A stretch of 64,000 nt of DNA from Candidatus Melainabacteria bacterium (GCA_003151275.1 PLXC01000159.1:54760-118759); one strand, 5' to 3'; numbered from the stretch's first letter, positions 46,086-55,297 are shown. Notes: generated by a model from the sequence alone, not told the origin. Translations and numbers: made by a program.

Positions 46086-46709
46086 CTATTCCGGATTATC
46101 GAGCAGCGCTGGTCCATGGGTTTTAAACTTGTCCCACAAAGTTGCAGGCGAACCATCCCATTCTTCCCAACCGTTATCGATTTGACCCTCGATGGAAACC
46201 GCTTCGTGAAGGGGAATCTGGTCGTAGACAAGCCCCAAAGTTTCCACACGATTTTTCGGATCTGTGCTGTCTAAATTCAATTTGTAGATATTCAGTCCAC
46301 CTGATTTTAAATGTGCACGAGTATTCATGAACTTCCACTGCAGCCTGTGATAATCAAAATCATCATGGAACTTTTTTTGGTTGTAACTTGCCAAAGAAAT
46401 GCCATCGGCAGTGCGATATTTCTTGGATCCAAAACGGATTTCGGTCACTTTACCGCGTCTAAAAAATATGTGCGTTGGCGCGTCATTGTCTTTATATTCG
46501 ACCCAACTGTCGGCTTGTTCACGTTCCGGCTTGCCCAAGGCTTCTCTAACTGCGTCAGGCGTCATGCCCAAAGATACTTGACCTACTGCTTTACCCGGCA
46601 CTATCAACAGCTCACTGGACGTGCTGGCGGTGGCGAAAGAGGGGAAGCATTGTGCTCCGGTGATCACAAAATAGACGAGTGCAGTGAGGGAAATTTTCCG
46701 AATTTTCAT
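46086..46709 (-). CDS. Secreted hypothetical protein with SmpA/OmlA-like motif
   Basis: A 207 aa protein with a signal peptide (ISLTALVYFVITGAQC...FATA). The mature part starts SSELLIVPGKAVGQVSLGMTPDAVREALGKPE, a pattern seen in small BLIP-like or SmpA/OmlA-type folds in which GxVxxGMTxxxVxxxLGxP recurs. A second repeat-like region is not obvious. It is likely secreted or periplasmic. I start at the ATG at 46709; a GTG eight codons upstream is less likely. Confidence 0.7.
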   Translation of the reverse strand: MKIRKISLTALVYFVITGAQCFPSFATASTSSELLIVPGKAVGQVSLGMTPDAVREALGKPEREQADSWVEYKDNDAPTHIFFRRGKVTEIRFGSKKYRTADGISLASYNQKKFHDDFDYHRLQWKFMNTRAHLKSGGLNIYKLNLDSTDPKNRVETLGLVYDQIPLHEAVSIEGQIDNGWEEWDGSPATLWDKFKTHGPALLDNPE

Positions 46710-46799
46710 TTCATGGTAACCAACATTTTTCACCTACAGAACGTAACAATTTGCCGAAAAAACCTTCTTCAACCAGCGCAAAATATAGTCATCGTCGCC

Positions 46800-48671
46800 T
46801 CACCGTTCTTTCAAAACTTGCTGAGTCACTTTTGTATCCCGCAAATCTCCAAACTTAGCTAAGTGCACGTCAGCAGCGCTGATCTTTGAAGAAACTATCA
46901 CCGCTCCTGAAAAATCGGCATGGCCCAGGCTAATGCATGAAATGGTGCTGCTCGTTAATTTAAAGGTAGCAACAACGTCAGGCATAGATGACAAAAACTT
47001 GCAGTTAGTCCACACACCTCCTATAAATTGCGCTCCATTGAGTTTAGAAGTCTTAAAGGAGACACCGTCCTGACCGTACTTGATGGAATTCAACCCAGCT
47101 TTGCAATTATCAAACTTCGCATTCTTTAAGTTGGATTCGTCGAAAGATATCATGACCAATTTACTGTTTTTAAAACTGCTAGATGACATCGAGCAATCTT
47201 TGAAATGAACGTTGAACATCGAACAGTCCTCAAAGTCAGTTCCAGTCAAATTCGAGTTCGAAAAAGTCAAATCATCGATCTTGCATGATTTAAAGCGAGC
47301 GCCTTGCAGTCGAGCGTTATTAATTTCCGGGACGGATATTGTGAGATTGTAGATGTCGGCTCCCGCGAGATTTACACCTTTTCGCAGTGCCTCATTGACG
47401 GCTGAAGGCAGATCAGCGGCATTGCTCGAGTATAAAATTCGCCCGTATCTGTCTTTGATTTGTTGTTTCACAGCAGCGGAGCCGGTGGGAATTTCGCTGA
47501 CCGAAGGTGGATTATTGATAAGCACGACACTCGCAGGGAATGCCCTATCGGTTTCAAAATAACGATACATCCAAGTTTGCCAAAGAACAAAAAGCATGCA
47601 AACCCCAAGTAAAATTGAGCCACTAACTAACAATTTATTGACGAGGGATGCCCAGCCTTTTGATTGAGCAAGGAATGGTTGATCACAGCTTGCAACCCTG
47701 TCTAGATCGCGCTTCAGCTCACTAACGGTCTGATATCGATCAGCGGGCCCCTTCCGCAAAGCATGTGCCACAATTGACTGCATACCGTTCACAAGTTTGC
47801 GATTACTGTGCCTAAGCACTACATTCGGTGTCTTACTGTCAACCGGCTTGAACGACAGTTGAAATGGATTCTCAGCCTGGAGTGGCGGTTTTCCAACTAA
47901 CGCTTCAAACATCAAGCATCCCAGAGAGTAGACGTCGGTACGTTCATCAAGCGGAAGCCCCATCGCCTGCTCTGGACTCAGATAAGAGGGGCTGCGAAAT
48001 AATTCACCGGCTCGGTTTAGTCTGCCATCATCTGTGGTGCGTCCCAAAGTTTGGGCAATGTCAAAGCCAACCACTTTGACGATTTCAGCATCGATGTTAT
48101 TTTTAGTTATTAGAATGCTGTTCGGATTTACATCCCGCAGAACAATACCCTTGGAACGCGCATAGATGAATGCTTCACAAAGCTGAGCAGCAATATCTAA
48201 CACTCTGGAGATGTTCAGAAAACCGTGAGACCGGATAGTCTCGCGAAGGCTAACGCCATCAATGAAGTCCATGATGATATAGGGATCGCCGTTAGCCAAG
48301 ATTCCTTGACCATATATTGCAACCAAGTTTTCGTGCGTTAAATCACTAGCAGCTTTCGCTTGTTGTTCGAATTCTTTGAGGGCTGAATCTCCCAGCAACT
48401 CGGAATGAAAAACTTTGATGGCGAATACCTTGCCCAATAACTTGTGCTTTGCTCTATAGACCTCACCCACGCCGCCCTGTCCAATCAAATTGAGCAGCTC
48501 GTACTCACCGAAATCTTGCTCCATTGCGTGAGATGCTGGCGACACTTCCGACTCTGCTGTTACTAAAATTTGAGGGTTAGTGGCGTCCGAAACAGACGAA
48601 GAGTCTGCTTCGCCAACGTTTAGTCGCGGGTTCGCATGCGGCGCTGTTCGTTTAAAAGGTCCGAATTTCAT
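46800..48671 (-). CDS. Ser/Thr-kinase-like protein with pentapeptide repeats; catalytic motifs degenerate
   Basis: 623 aa: disordered N-terminus (1-55), kinase fold (57-325), TM (346-366), short extracytoplasmic stem, then pentapeptide-type repeats (about 435-600, e.g. ANLKNAKFDNC-like units such as SNLTGTDFEDCS and SNLKNAKFDNCK). Kept: IGQGGVGEVYRAKH and Lys86 in FAIKV. Changed: HRD is LRD (178-180), the DxKxxN set reads Asp180-Asn182-Ser185, and DFG is GFD (202-204), so the Mg-binding Asp and Asn are lost. It is likely a pseudokinase receptor. SYLSPEQ and DVYSLG remain. It is divergent from the gene at 49087. Confidence 0.93.
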   Translation of the reverse strand: MKFGPFKRTAPHANPRLNVGEADSSSVSDATNPQILVTAESEVSPASHAMEQDFGEYELLNLIGQGGVGEVYRAKHKLLGKVFAIKVFHSELLGDSALKEFEQQAKAASDLTHENLVAIYGQGILANGDPYIIMDFIDGVSLRETIRSHGFLNISRVLDIAAQLCEAFIYARSKGIVLRDVNPNSILITKNNIDAEIVKVVGFDIAQTLGRTTDDGRLNRAGELFRSPSYLSPEQAMGLPLDERTDVYSLGCLMFEALVGKPPLQAENPFQLSFKPVDSKTPNVVLRHSNRKLVNGMQSIVAHALRKGPADRYQTVSELKRDLDRVASCDQPFLAQSKGWASLVNKLLVSGSILLGVCMLFVLWQTWMYRYFETDRAFPASVVLINNPPSVSEIPTGSAAVKQQIKDRYGRILYSSNAADLPSAVNEALRKGVNLAGADIYNLTISVPEINNARLQGARFKSCKIDDLTFSNSNLTGTDFEDCSMFNVHFKDCSMSSSSFKNSKLVMISFDESNLKNAKFDNCKAGLNSIKYGQDGVSFKTSKLNGAQFIGGVWTNCKFLSSMPDVVATFKLTSSTISCISLGHADFSGAVIVSSKISAADVHLAKFGDLRDTKVTQQVLKER

Positions 48672-49086
48672 TTTGTGCTCGAGTTCGAACCTCTCGTCTA
48701 TGTCCCACGGGTAAAGTCAGTGATTCGGTATTATAGCTTGTTGCCCCCATGTATTGGGTCATTACTAAAGAGAGAGAGAGGACGCACCAAATATGGTGCC
48801 GAGAATCGTGTGAATGTGGCTGATTTGGTGGGAGGGTTGAGTCCGAGATCCGCACTACACAAGATCTACACAGAGTTTTTTCAACATTTTGAGCCCGATT
48901 TGATCCGAATCCGAAGTATAATATTGACAAGTTCAATTTTCGTTAGGCGAACGGAAATGTATTCCAGCAAACATTTTTGCGGAAGACGCACTAGCGCCGG
49001 ATGCAGACTCGCCTTAAAGATGATTGAATATACTCCATTGGCTATTGGTCAGGGCGTTGGACGCCCTTTTGTAGTGTTTTATCAAA
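48672..49086. other. Divergent intergenic region with palindrome and leader hairpin
   Basis: A perfect palindrome GCACCA-AATA-TGGTGC lies at 48784-48799 and a GA-rich run (48770-48780) just before it. TATAAT occurs at 48917-48922. GGGCGT (49052-49057) and ACGCCC (49061-49066) plus TTTT form a terminator-like hairpin 16 bases before the ATG at 49087, where it could attenuate that gene. No coding region is convincing. Confidence 0.55.
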
Positions 49087-50181
49087 ATGACAAACAACCA
49101 ACTTACCGTTCCTGAAACTTCAAACGAACAGATTGCGCTTGTGCAGCAAATTCTGGATGACCCTCGCGAGCTAGCGCCAAGTGTGCAAGTCAGATTCGCA
49201 AAACGTGTGGGGCGCCCGGGTGCGAGCCGCGTGATGCTGATGGATGCGCAGACTTCTGGACCGATTGCTGACGAAGATGAAGAGTCCATTTCGAATCTAG
49301 CATTGCGTCTTGCAGACGGCACTAATGTGCAACTGTCGCTAAGCTTTTTTAACGACAACCAGCCGGCCTTGGCTGGAGCCAGCATGGGAGGTGGCGGTCG
49401 ACGAGCCACTTTTGCTCCATTCAATACATATGTGTATGAGCCGCGGAGTTACACGATTCATAAGAATGAATCAAAATTGCCATTAATAATGATGACGACT
49501 GCGATTGTTTTGGCAGCCGGCTGTTATGGATTGATCACTGGACCGTTTAGCAACTACCTGCAGACCAAAGCAGCCAAACCAGTAACCGCTACTGCGATTC
49601 CCAAAACTGCTCCGAAAGCAGCCCCGATTAAAGTGGCTACAATTCATGCTGCACCAAAAATTGTGCATGAGCCTATTCCTGCTCCACCGCCGATGACCTT
49701 CGAAGTTTCAAATCCATTTAAGACTGGGTCCAAAAAAATATCGTCAGGGACGCGAACGTCGCGGACCCATATCCAATCTCAGTCTTCGAGAACGGGGCAT
49801 TCGTCCAGAAACGAAATGTTCGTTCCTCCTCCTCCACCTATGACATTCGCATCTGCGCCTCCGGTAATGGGCTTCGTGCCACCGCCACCTCCGACTCCTT
49901 ACACAGTGCCTGCCGGAATTCCGGCAGCCTTTGATCCTTTGCAATCATTGGCACCAGCTGTAGCCAGAAGCAGACGGGTGTACACCCCACCGAAAAAATT
50001 GGAATCGATCGCGCCATCATCAACAAGTGCAGAAAGCAAAATGCCCATAGTCCAAAGTGCCGCTAAAGACATCTCTTACGAGAAGCCAGCGGCCGTTCAG
50101 CAGTCAGCTGAAACGAACTGGTCACGCGGGCAGCAACTGTTGGAACAGACGCCGACCAGTGCGCCGGCTCCTATTAAATAG
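49087..50181 (+). CDS. Proline-rich single-pass membrane protein
   Basis: 364 aa. Residues 1-125 form a cytoplasmic domain with a DDPRELAPSVQVRF start; a TM helix follows (LIMMTTAIVLAAGCYGLI, about 135-155), then 200 residues of Pro/Ala/Ser/Thr-rich extracytoplasmic sequence with motifs such as APPPMTFE, VPPPPPMTFA and VPPPPPTPYT that repeat at about 20-45 residue intervals. Unknown function; possibly a wall-spanning stalk of an envelope complex. It lacks a ribosome site and has a terminator-like hairpin in the leader. It is divergent from the pseudokinase. Confidence 0.75.
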   Translation: MTNNQLTVPETSNEQIALVQQILDDPRELAPSVQVRFAKRVGRPGASRVMLMDAQTSGPIADEDEESISNLALRLADGTNVQLSLSFFNDNQPALAGASMGGGGRRATFAPFNTYVYEPRSYTIHKNESKLPLIMMTTAIVLAAGCYGLITGPFSNYLQTKAAKPVTATAIPKTAPKAAPIKVATIHAAPKIVHEPIPAPPPMTFEVSNPFKTGSKKISSGTRTSRTHIQSQSSRTGHSSRNEMFVPPPPPMTFASAPPVMGFVPPPPPTPYTVPAGIPAAFDPLQSLAPAVARSRRVYTPPKKLESIAPSSTSAESKMPIVQSAAKDISYEKPAAVQQSAETNWSRGQQLLEQTPTSAPAPIK

Positions 50182-50710
50182 CACGATCAATACGCAGAAT
50201 TATTTCTTCTGCTTCAATTTCACCAAACCACTTCCGCGGCATTCGATTCAAAGGCGTGTAAGCATTTGGAAGAATCATGCCACCGTATTTGGTTAAGACA
50301 GCATTGCTCTGGTGGACGCAATTATTCTGCGTAACATTCCACCCGATGTCTTTCATTGTTTCTGCAAGCATGCTAGCGGCGTCTGGATCTGGGTTGAGCA
50401 CAGGCATGAGCTTGTAAGCGTGATAACGAACGTGACTGCCCGATCGCATGGTCCGCAGCATTTCTTCTTCGGTGCCAAAAGCTGACCAATAGTCGTTGTT
50501 TTTTCCTGGCTCCACATCCATATATCGATACAACTCAGCCGGATCCCACAATGGGTAATTGCGATTCCAGAGGTGGTCGGTAGATCCAAAAAAATACCGG
50601 TTCTCTTCTACGAAAAATCCCCAGCCAATGTGACCGAAGGTCATGGCTTGCTCATAATTTATGAATACGTAGACAGATCCAACATGTTCCATAGTTTCCA
50701 GTATGACCAC
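50174..50710 (-). CDS. Hypothetical protein, possible papain-fold hydrolase
   Basis: A 178 aa protein without a clear signal peptide. The stretch GHIGWGFFVEENRYFFGSTD near residue 26 and NCVHQSNAVLTKYGG near 130 recall the circularly permuted papain-fold (NlpC/P60-like or LRAT-like) H...N-C layout, with Cys131 and His27 as candidate residues. This assignment is weak. The 3' end overlaps the preceding gene by 8 bp. Confidence 0.6.
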   Translation of the reverse strand: MVILETMEHVGSVYVFINYEQAMTFGHIGWGFFVEENRYFFGSTDHLWNRNYPLWDPAELYRYMDVEPGKNNDYWSAFGTEEEMLRTMRSGSHVRYHAYKLMPVLNPDPDAASMLAETMKDIGWNVTQNNCVHQSNAVLTKYGGMILPNAYTPLNRMPRKWFGEIEAEEIILRIDRAI

Positions 50711-50792
50711 AAACCGTAAAAAAAGGTTTGCGATCTTGGTTAACTCATCGGCACAGACCTTTGATCTGAAGAGTTGCGGGATACAAGGTTCG

Positions 50793-50822
50793 GTGCCGGC
50801 AAGGATGCCGGCGCTTCCAAGC
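50793..50822. repeat. Dispersed palindromic repeat, copy 3 (inverted)
   Basis: GCCGGC (50795-50800) and GCCGGC (50808-50813) surround AAGGAT and are followed by GCTTCC. On the minus strand this reads GGAAGCGCCGGC then GCCGGCACC, matching the copies at 14.6 kb and 35.4 kb. Confidence 0.65.
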
Positions 50823-50861
50823 TATGCTTCGGAAAATAAAAACTACAGCTGAAAGCGAAAA

Positions 50862-51056
50862 TCAGGAGTGGCTGGATCGCAACTCATGAGACGGTCCATT
50901 TTGTGCCGTGCCGAGTGAACGTTTTGCCACTCTTACTTGTCGGATATTTCTAGCCAGCGACTTGTATCCGCTGCGAACAACGTCGCTGCTCAAAGAACCG
51001 AAACAATTACCGACAATACTCCAGATAACGAGCAGTGCCGCTTTTTTCTTTTGCAC
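50862..51056 (-). CDS. Possible small secreted or membrane peptide
   Basis: A 64 aa frame starting GTG 51056, with AGGA seven bases upstream. The N-terminus KKKAALLVIWSIVGNCFG is a plausible signal/anchor; the rest is basic and uninformative. It fills part of an otherwise empty 480-base gap. Composition alone cannot tell it from chance. Confidence 0.35.
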   Translation of the reverse strand: MQKKKAALLVIWSIVGNCFGSLSSDVVRSGYKSLARNIRQVRVAKRSLGTAQNGPSHELRSSHS

Positions 51057-51193
51057 AAGGGAATCCTCATCTTTCTAGTAACGAGATCTATTGAATTGAA
51101 TAAAGAGAAAGACGACCGTGTTCCCGGAAGGGTTCACATCTTGACATTGGGGTTCCCTAAGCTAGTTGGTGCAGAAAACTTCGAGAAGCAAGA

Positions 51194-53173
51194 CTACTTC
51201 GTGCTGGAGGAAAGGTTTTCTATTTCAACCGGCTCGATTTTATCGGCTGGGCTGAAACCAAAAATCGCTGCGTAAAAGTAAAACTCGGCTTCGATTGTCC
51301 GTTTAATATTCTCGGCTTTTCTGAAACCGTGCTGTTCCCCTTCATAGGCAATGTAGGCGACTGGCAAACCCTTTTTCCGCAGCGCCTCAACCATCACTTC
51401 TGCCTGGCTCGGAGGCACTACCTTATCCTCAAGACCCTGGAAAAAAATGACTGGCACAGCCAGTTGATCCGTAAAATGCACTGGAGATCGAGAAACATAC
51501 AAATCTTTTGCTTCTGGATAGGGGCCGATTAAAGTGTCACCATATCTGGACTCGAATTTATGGGTGTCGTCCATGAGCAACTTCAGGTCGCTAACACCGA
51601 AATGACTTGCTCCCGCTTTAAATGTGTTTCCGAAAGTCAAAGCGCACAGGGTCGTGTAACCGCCCGCAGACCCACCCGTAATCGCAAGCCTGTTGCCGTC
51701 TACCTTCCCCGTTTTGACAAGGTGAGCTGCAACGTTCTCACAATCCTGAACGTCCACCACACCCCACTGACCGTTAAGGCGCTGACGAAACTCACGACCA
51801 AATCCCGAACTGCCACCATAATTCACATCAACTACTGCGAATCCCCGGCTGGTCCAATATTGAATACCCAGGTTGAAAGTGCTCGACGCCGAGCCAGTCG
51901 GACCTCCATGGCTCTTCACGAGCAAGGGCGGCAATTCATCCTTCGTCCCTAAAAATTCCGGATTGTTTGGCGGATAGAAAAACGCGTAGGCAATTTCACC
52001 ATTGGCGGTATCAAAAGTGATCGGCTCGGGTGCCGAAATGTATTTTGGATCAACGGTGCTGCTTGCAGAAGACTTGGCGACCGTAAAGTGCAATGATTTC
52101 AAGTTCAATTCCACGATAGCTCCTGGAATGGCGGGCCCTGCCGCGTCAATCGCAACCGTTTTTCCGTTTGAAGTGAAGTAACTAACTTCGGTGAACTCAG
52201 ATTTGATCTCCGTTAGAGCGAATTTGCCATTCTCGGAATCCATTTTTAGTTGCGCAAGTTTCCATAATCCTTTGTCACTGAAGCTGCAGATAATCAATTC
52301 ATCCGACACAACCGCATAAGTCGACATGCCGAATACCCACTGGGGAATGCCGAAATCGTTGTTTCTTTCAGTCATATTTACGGCATCGTCGGAATACAAA
52401 TCTTTGATATACAGATTCCACCAACCGCTTCTGTCCGATATGAAAGTTAGCGAACCGCCTGGAAGCCACTCGGGCTGGAAAATAGATTCACCTGGCCCAC
52501 CAGCTATTTTTCGTGGTTCTGATACCATTGCACTTTTGTCAACGTGACCCAGCCAAAGCTCGCAGCCGTCCCATGGCATGTTCGGATGCTTCCAGGACAA
52601 CCATGCAAGCAATCTACCGTCAGGGCTGATTCTAGGACTTGAGAAAAAGTCGCAACCACATACGGTGACATCGCCAAATCCCAACTTGGTTGCCGGATCT
52701 AGAGGTACCGCAACTATTGAGTTGATTGGCTGTTCGCCGGCCACCGAATGATCTTCCTGTACACAAAAAATAATGCGCTTTTGCCAGTCGACTACATAAT
52801 CAGCATATCTATAAGGTCCGACTTCGGTGAGCGGAACAGGCTTCAAGCCATCTTCCATTTTATAAATTCTTTGATCGGATAGATTCGAATAAACGACAGT
52901 TTTATTTTTGACTGTGTAAGGTCCACCGCCATATTCATGTGCCAGAGTGCGAACATTGAACTCGGCTGGCAGCACGTCCCCGATTTCACCTTGTGCGTTC
53001 CGTCTAACGAGAACTTGTCGCCCACCCTCGGAAGGTCGACCTTCCAACCAATAAAGATCATCGTTGTCATAAAGCGTTTGCCCCAGGCGCACGCCACTTG
53101 TGGCAACCAATTCAGCGCTAATCGGTGAACTCCAAGCTCCGTATGGGCGAAGCTGTTTTGTGTGGTTAGTCAT
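51194..53173 (-). CDS. S9-family prolyl oligopeptidase-like peptidase
   Basis: 659 aa: a seven-bladed beta-propeller (about 20-380, WLEGRPSEGGRQVLVRR; FISDRSGWWNLY) and a C-terminal alpha/beta-hydrolase domain with PPLLVKSHGGPTGSA, the nucleophile in AITGGSAGGYTTL, Asp in FFQGLEDKVVPPSQ and His in YEGEQHGFRKAENI. It is a cytoplasmic dipeptidyl- or acyl-aminopeptidase type. The start ATG 53173 has AAGGTG just upstream; an overlapping GTG three codons earlier is less likely. Confidence 0.93.
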   Translation of the reverse strand: MTNHTKQLRPYGAWSSPISAELVATSGVRLGQTLYDNDDLYWLEGRPSEGGRQVLVRRNAQGEIGDVLPAEFNVRTLAHEYGGGPYTVKNKTVVYSNLSDQRIYKMEDGLKPVPLTEVGPYRYADYVVDWQKRIIFCVQEDHSVAGEQPINSIVAVPLDPATKLGFGDVTVCGCDFFSSPRISPDGRLLAWLSWKHPNMPWDGCELWLGHVDKSAMVSEPRKIAGGPGESIFQPEWLPGGSLTFISDRSGWWNLYIKDLYSDDAVNMTERNNDFGIPQWVFGMSTYAVVSDELIICSFSDKGLWKLAQLKMDSENGKFALTEIKSEFTEVSYFTSNGKTVAIDAAGPAIPGAIVELNLKSLHFTVAKSSASSTVDPKYISAPEPITFDTANGEIAYAFFYPPNNPEFLGTKDELPPLLVKSHGGPTGSASSTFNLGIQYWTSRGFAVVDVNYGGSSGFGREFRQRLNGQWGVVDVQDCENVAAHLVKTGKVDGNRLAITGGSAGGYTTLCALTFGNTFKAGASHFGVSDLKLLMDDTHKFESRYGDTLIGPYPEAKDLYVSRSPVHFTDQLAVPVIFFQGLEDKVVPPSQAEVMVEALRKKGLPVAYIAYEGEQHGFRKAENIKRTIEAEFYFYAAIFGFSPADKIEPVEIENLSSSTK

Positions 53174-53280
53174 TTTCTGCACCTTTTGCGTGATCCGGCA
53201 ATCAGTTTATCGAAGATCCTATCTAGTGAAGCTGACCCATAGGATAATAGGTGGCTGTTGTATCACATCTGAGATAGAAA

Positions 53281-53871
53281 ATGACCAGACCTTTTGAACA
53301 CGGCTCAGCAGAGGGCGCAGCTCACCCTGAGCTTGTCACCATCGGCACACCATTGCTGCGGCAACCCACTAGTCGAGTCGAAGATTACGCCAGTGCTGGA
53401 GAGCTCTGTGAAAAATTAGTCTACTTGCTCGCCGAGATTAACGGTGCCGGATTGGCAGCCAATCAGATTGGCGTTTCGATGCGGGTCATGGTTTTTCAAG
53501 TACGAAAAACGGAATTGCATCCCGACCGACCCGAAACCCCGCTCTACGTGATGATTAATCCAGACATTCTTGAGCGATCAGACGATACCTTAGACGGCTG
53601 GGAAGGGTGTTTTAGCGTTCCTGGTTATCTTGGCCTTGTACCGCGGGCGGCGCGCCTCACCTGCAGATACAACACTCCAGACGGCGTCGAACACGTTGAA
53701 AAATTCGAAGGCTACGCGGCTCGGGTCATTCAACACGAGTGCGACCATCTGGACGGGAAAGTTTACTTGGACCAGATGAAGTCGATGCTGGATTTCACAA
53801 CTCAGGCCAATTTCAAACAGTTTCTCAATCCCAAAAAGCCTGAGACAGAAAAGTCTGAAGCAGAAATCTAA
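53281..53871 (+). CDS. def: Peptide deformylase
   Basis: A 196 aa Fe/Zn metalloenzyme removing the N-formyl group from nascent proteins. The three family motifs are GLAANQIGVS (58-66), EGCFSVPG with metal ligand Cys110, and QHECDHLDG with His152, Glu153 and His156. The length is somewhat above the E. coli enzyme because of N- and C-terminal tails. Only one base separates its stop from the next gene, so it is co-translated with the pseudouridine synthase. Confidence 0.97.
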   Translation: MTRPFEHGSAEGAAHPELVTIGTPLLRQPTSRVEDYASAGELCEKLVYLLAEINGAGLAANQIGVSMRVMVFQVRKTELHPDRPETPLYVMINPDILERSDDTLDGWEGCFSVPGYLGLVPRAARLTCRYNTPDGVEHVEKFEGYAARVIQHECDHLDGKVYLDQMKSMLDFTTQANFKQFLNPKKPETEKSEAEI

Positions 53872-53872
53872 C

Positions 53873-54496
53873 GTGTTTAAGCCTGCTGAAAATCAACACT
53901 ACATCGCGCTATACAAGCCGTTTCACGTGCTCAGTCAATTTAGCGTGCCCGAAGATTCAGAGAAAGAGACGTTGGCACTATTTGATCTGCCAAAGAACGT
54001 TTATCCAGTCGGCAGGTTAGATTTCGACAGCGAGGGGCTGCTGCTGCTCAGTGATGATGGGCGCTTAAATTCCCTTCTGCTCGACCCATCGCTCGCACAT
54101 GAGCGCACCTACTGGGCGCAAGTTGAGAATGTGCCAACCCCGGAGGATATTCGTCGGCTTAGCCAAGGTGTGGTGATCGAGAACAAAAAGACGTTGCCTG
54201 CCCACGTCGAACTATTGGGAGAGGAGCCCATGCTGCCTGAAAGGAATCCGCCAATCAGGTTTCGGAAAAATATCCCTACCACTTGGCTAAGCCTGACATT
54301 AACGGAAGGGCGAAATCGCCAGGTTCGCAAGATGACGGCGGCGATAAACTGCCCGACTCTGCGCTTGCTGCGCAAAGCAATCGGGCGGCTCAGCCTCTTC
54401 GACTTAGAACTAGAACCCGGTCAGTGGTGCGATTTGAGCCACGAACAGCTGTCATGGGCTTTTCAGAGGGTCCATAATTTGCACGGCCGCGCTTAA
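53873..54496 (+). CDS. rluE: 23S rRNA pseudouridine synthase (RluE/RsuA type)
   Basis: A 207 aa RsuA-family enzyme without an S4 domain. The catalytic aspartate is Asp50 in VGRLDFDSEGLLLLSDDG; the EGRNRQVRKMTAAI and TLRLLRKAIGRL segments are those of RluE, which modifies U2457 of 23S rRNA. The start is GTG 53873, directly after the def stop. I infer the target from the family, not from the window. Confidence 0.93.
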   Translation: MFKPAENQHYIALYKPFHVLSQFSVPEDSEKETLALFDLPKNVYPVGRLDFDSEGLLLLSDDGRLNSLLLDPSLAHERTYWAQVENVPTPEDIRRLSQGVVIENKKTLPAHVELLGEEPMLPERNPPIRFRKNIPTTWLSLTLTEGRNRQVRKMTAAINCPTLRLLRKAIGRLSLFDLELEPGQWCDLSHEQLSWAFQRVHNLHGRA

Positions 54497-54570
54497 ATAC
54501 CAGCTGTTTATGCTGACACAGCCTCTCCAGTGTGCGAAAATCAAACCTGCTGACATCATTTTGGCAAACC

Positions 54571-54825
54571 ATGAAACCGGGCAGTAAAACTATCCATATT
54601 CAGTATTACGCGCTAATGCGAGAAGAGCGCGGGCTTTCCAATGAAAGTTACAACACTGATGCGCAAGATGCTCAACAACTCTTCGCTGAATTGAATCAGC
54701 AATTTCGTTTCAGCCTACCGCCGGAACGTCTCAGGGTCTCGATTAACGATCAGTTTGAGAATTGGAATAGCGCTATCAATGAAAACGATCGGATTGTTTT
54801 TATTCCACCAGTTGCGGGGGGATAG
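54571..54825 (+). CDS. moaD: Molybdopterin synthase small subunit
   Basis: An 84 aa ubiquitin-fold sulfur carrier ending in VAGG, whose terminal glycine is thiocarboxylated. FIPPVAGG at the end and YALMREERGLSNES near the start are characteristic. The frame opens at GTG 54532, but the ATG at 54571 gives the normal length. Its stop is followed directly by the moaE ATG. Confidence 0.93.
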   Translation: MKPGSKTIHIQYYALMREERGLSNESYNTDAQDAQQLFAELNQQFRFSLPPERLRVSINDQFENWNSAINENDRIVFIPPVAGG

Positions 54826-55293
54826 ATGTTCAGTATTTCTGAAACCAGCATTGATGCAACCAAATTAAAGGAAAACTTTTCCAACAGTCACGCTGGCGCG
54901 TTTGTCAGCTTTGAAGGCTGGGTGCGCGATCACAACGAAGGAAAAGAAGTACTGACGCTAGAGTACGAAGCCTACGACCAGCTGTGCAACAACGAAGCGC
55001 AAGCAATTTTTGCAGAAGTAAGAGAAAAATTCGGCGTGATTGAAGTATGTTGTGTGCACAGAACCGGCGCTTTGAAAATCGGCGAATTGGCTGTCTGGGT
55101 GGGCGTTTCATCTGCTCATAGAGGAGACGCTTTCGCTGCATGTCGTTATCTAATTGACGAGATCAAATCCAGACTGCCAATTTGGAAAAAAGAAACGTAC
55201 CTGAACGGAACCACTGGTTGGGTAAATTGTCAAACGCATTGCGCTCACACTCAACCTCACCAGGAGGCGTCACCAGCCCCGCTGCATCGATAA
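54826..55293 (+). CDS. moaE: Molybdopterin synthase catalytic subunit
   Basis: A 155 aa enzyme that adds two sulfurs to cyclic pyranopterin monophosphate using MoaD thiocarboxylate. AGAFVSFEGWVRDHNEGKEV, VHRTGALKIGE, SAHRGDAFAACR and the lysine-rich KSRLPIWKKE are visible. It abuts moaD, and moaA begins 4 bp after its stop. Confidence 0.95.
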   Translation: MFSISETSIDATKLKENFSNSHAGAFVSFEGWVRDHNEGKEVLTLEYEAYDQLCNNEAQAIFAEVREKFGVIEVCCVHRTGALKIGELAVWVGVSSAHRGDAFAACRYLIDEIKSRLPIWKKETYLNGTTGWVNCQTHCAHTQPHQEASPAPLHR

Positions 55294-55297
55294 ATCT

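Noticed and set aside
45924..46274. 116-residue plus-strand frame
   Set aside because: Most of it is antisense to the secreted protein gene at 46086-46709, with no ribosome site or known motif.
48636..49115. 159-residue plus-strand frame across the divergent gap
   Set aside because: It begins inside the pseudokinase gene in antisense, overlaps the 49087 gene, and shows no coding-like composition.
50937..51275. 112-residue plus-strand frame
   Set aside because: Its second half is antisense to the S9 peptidase 3' end and nothing in it is recognisable.
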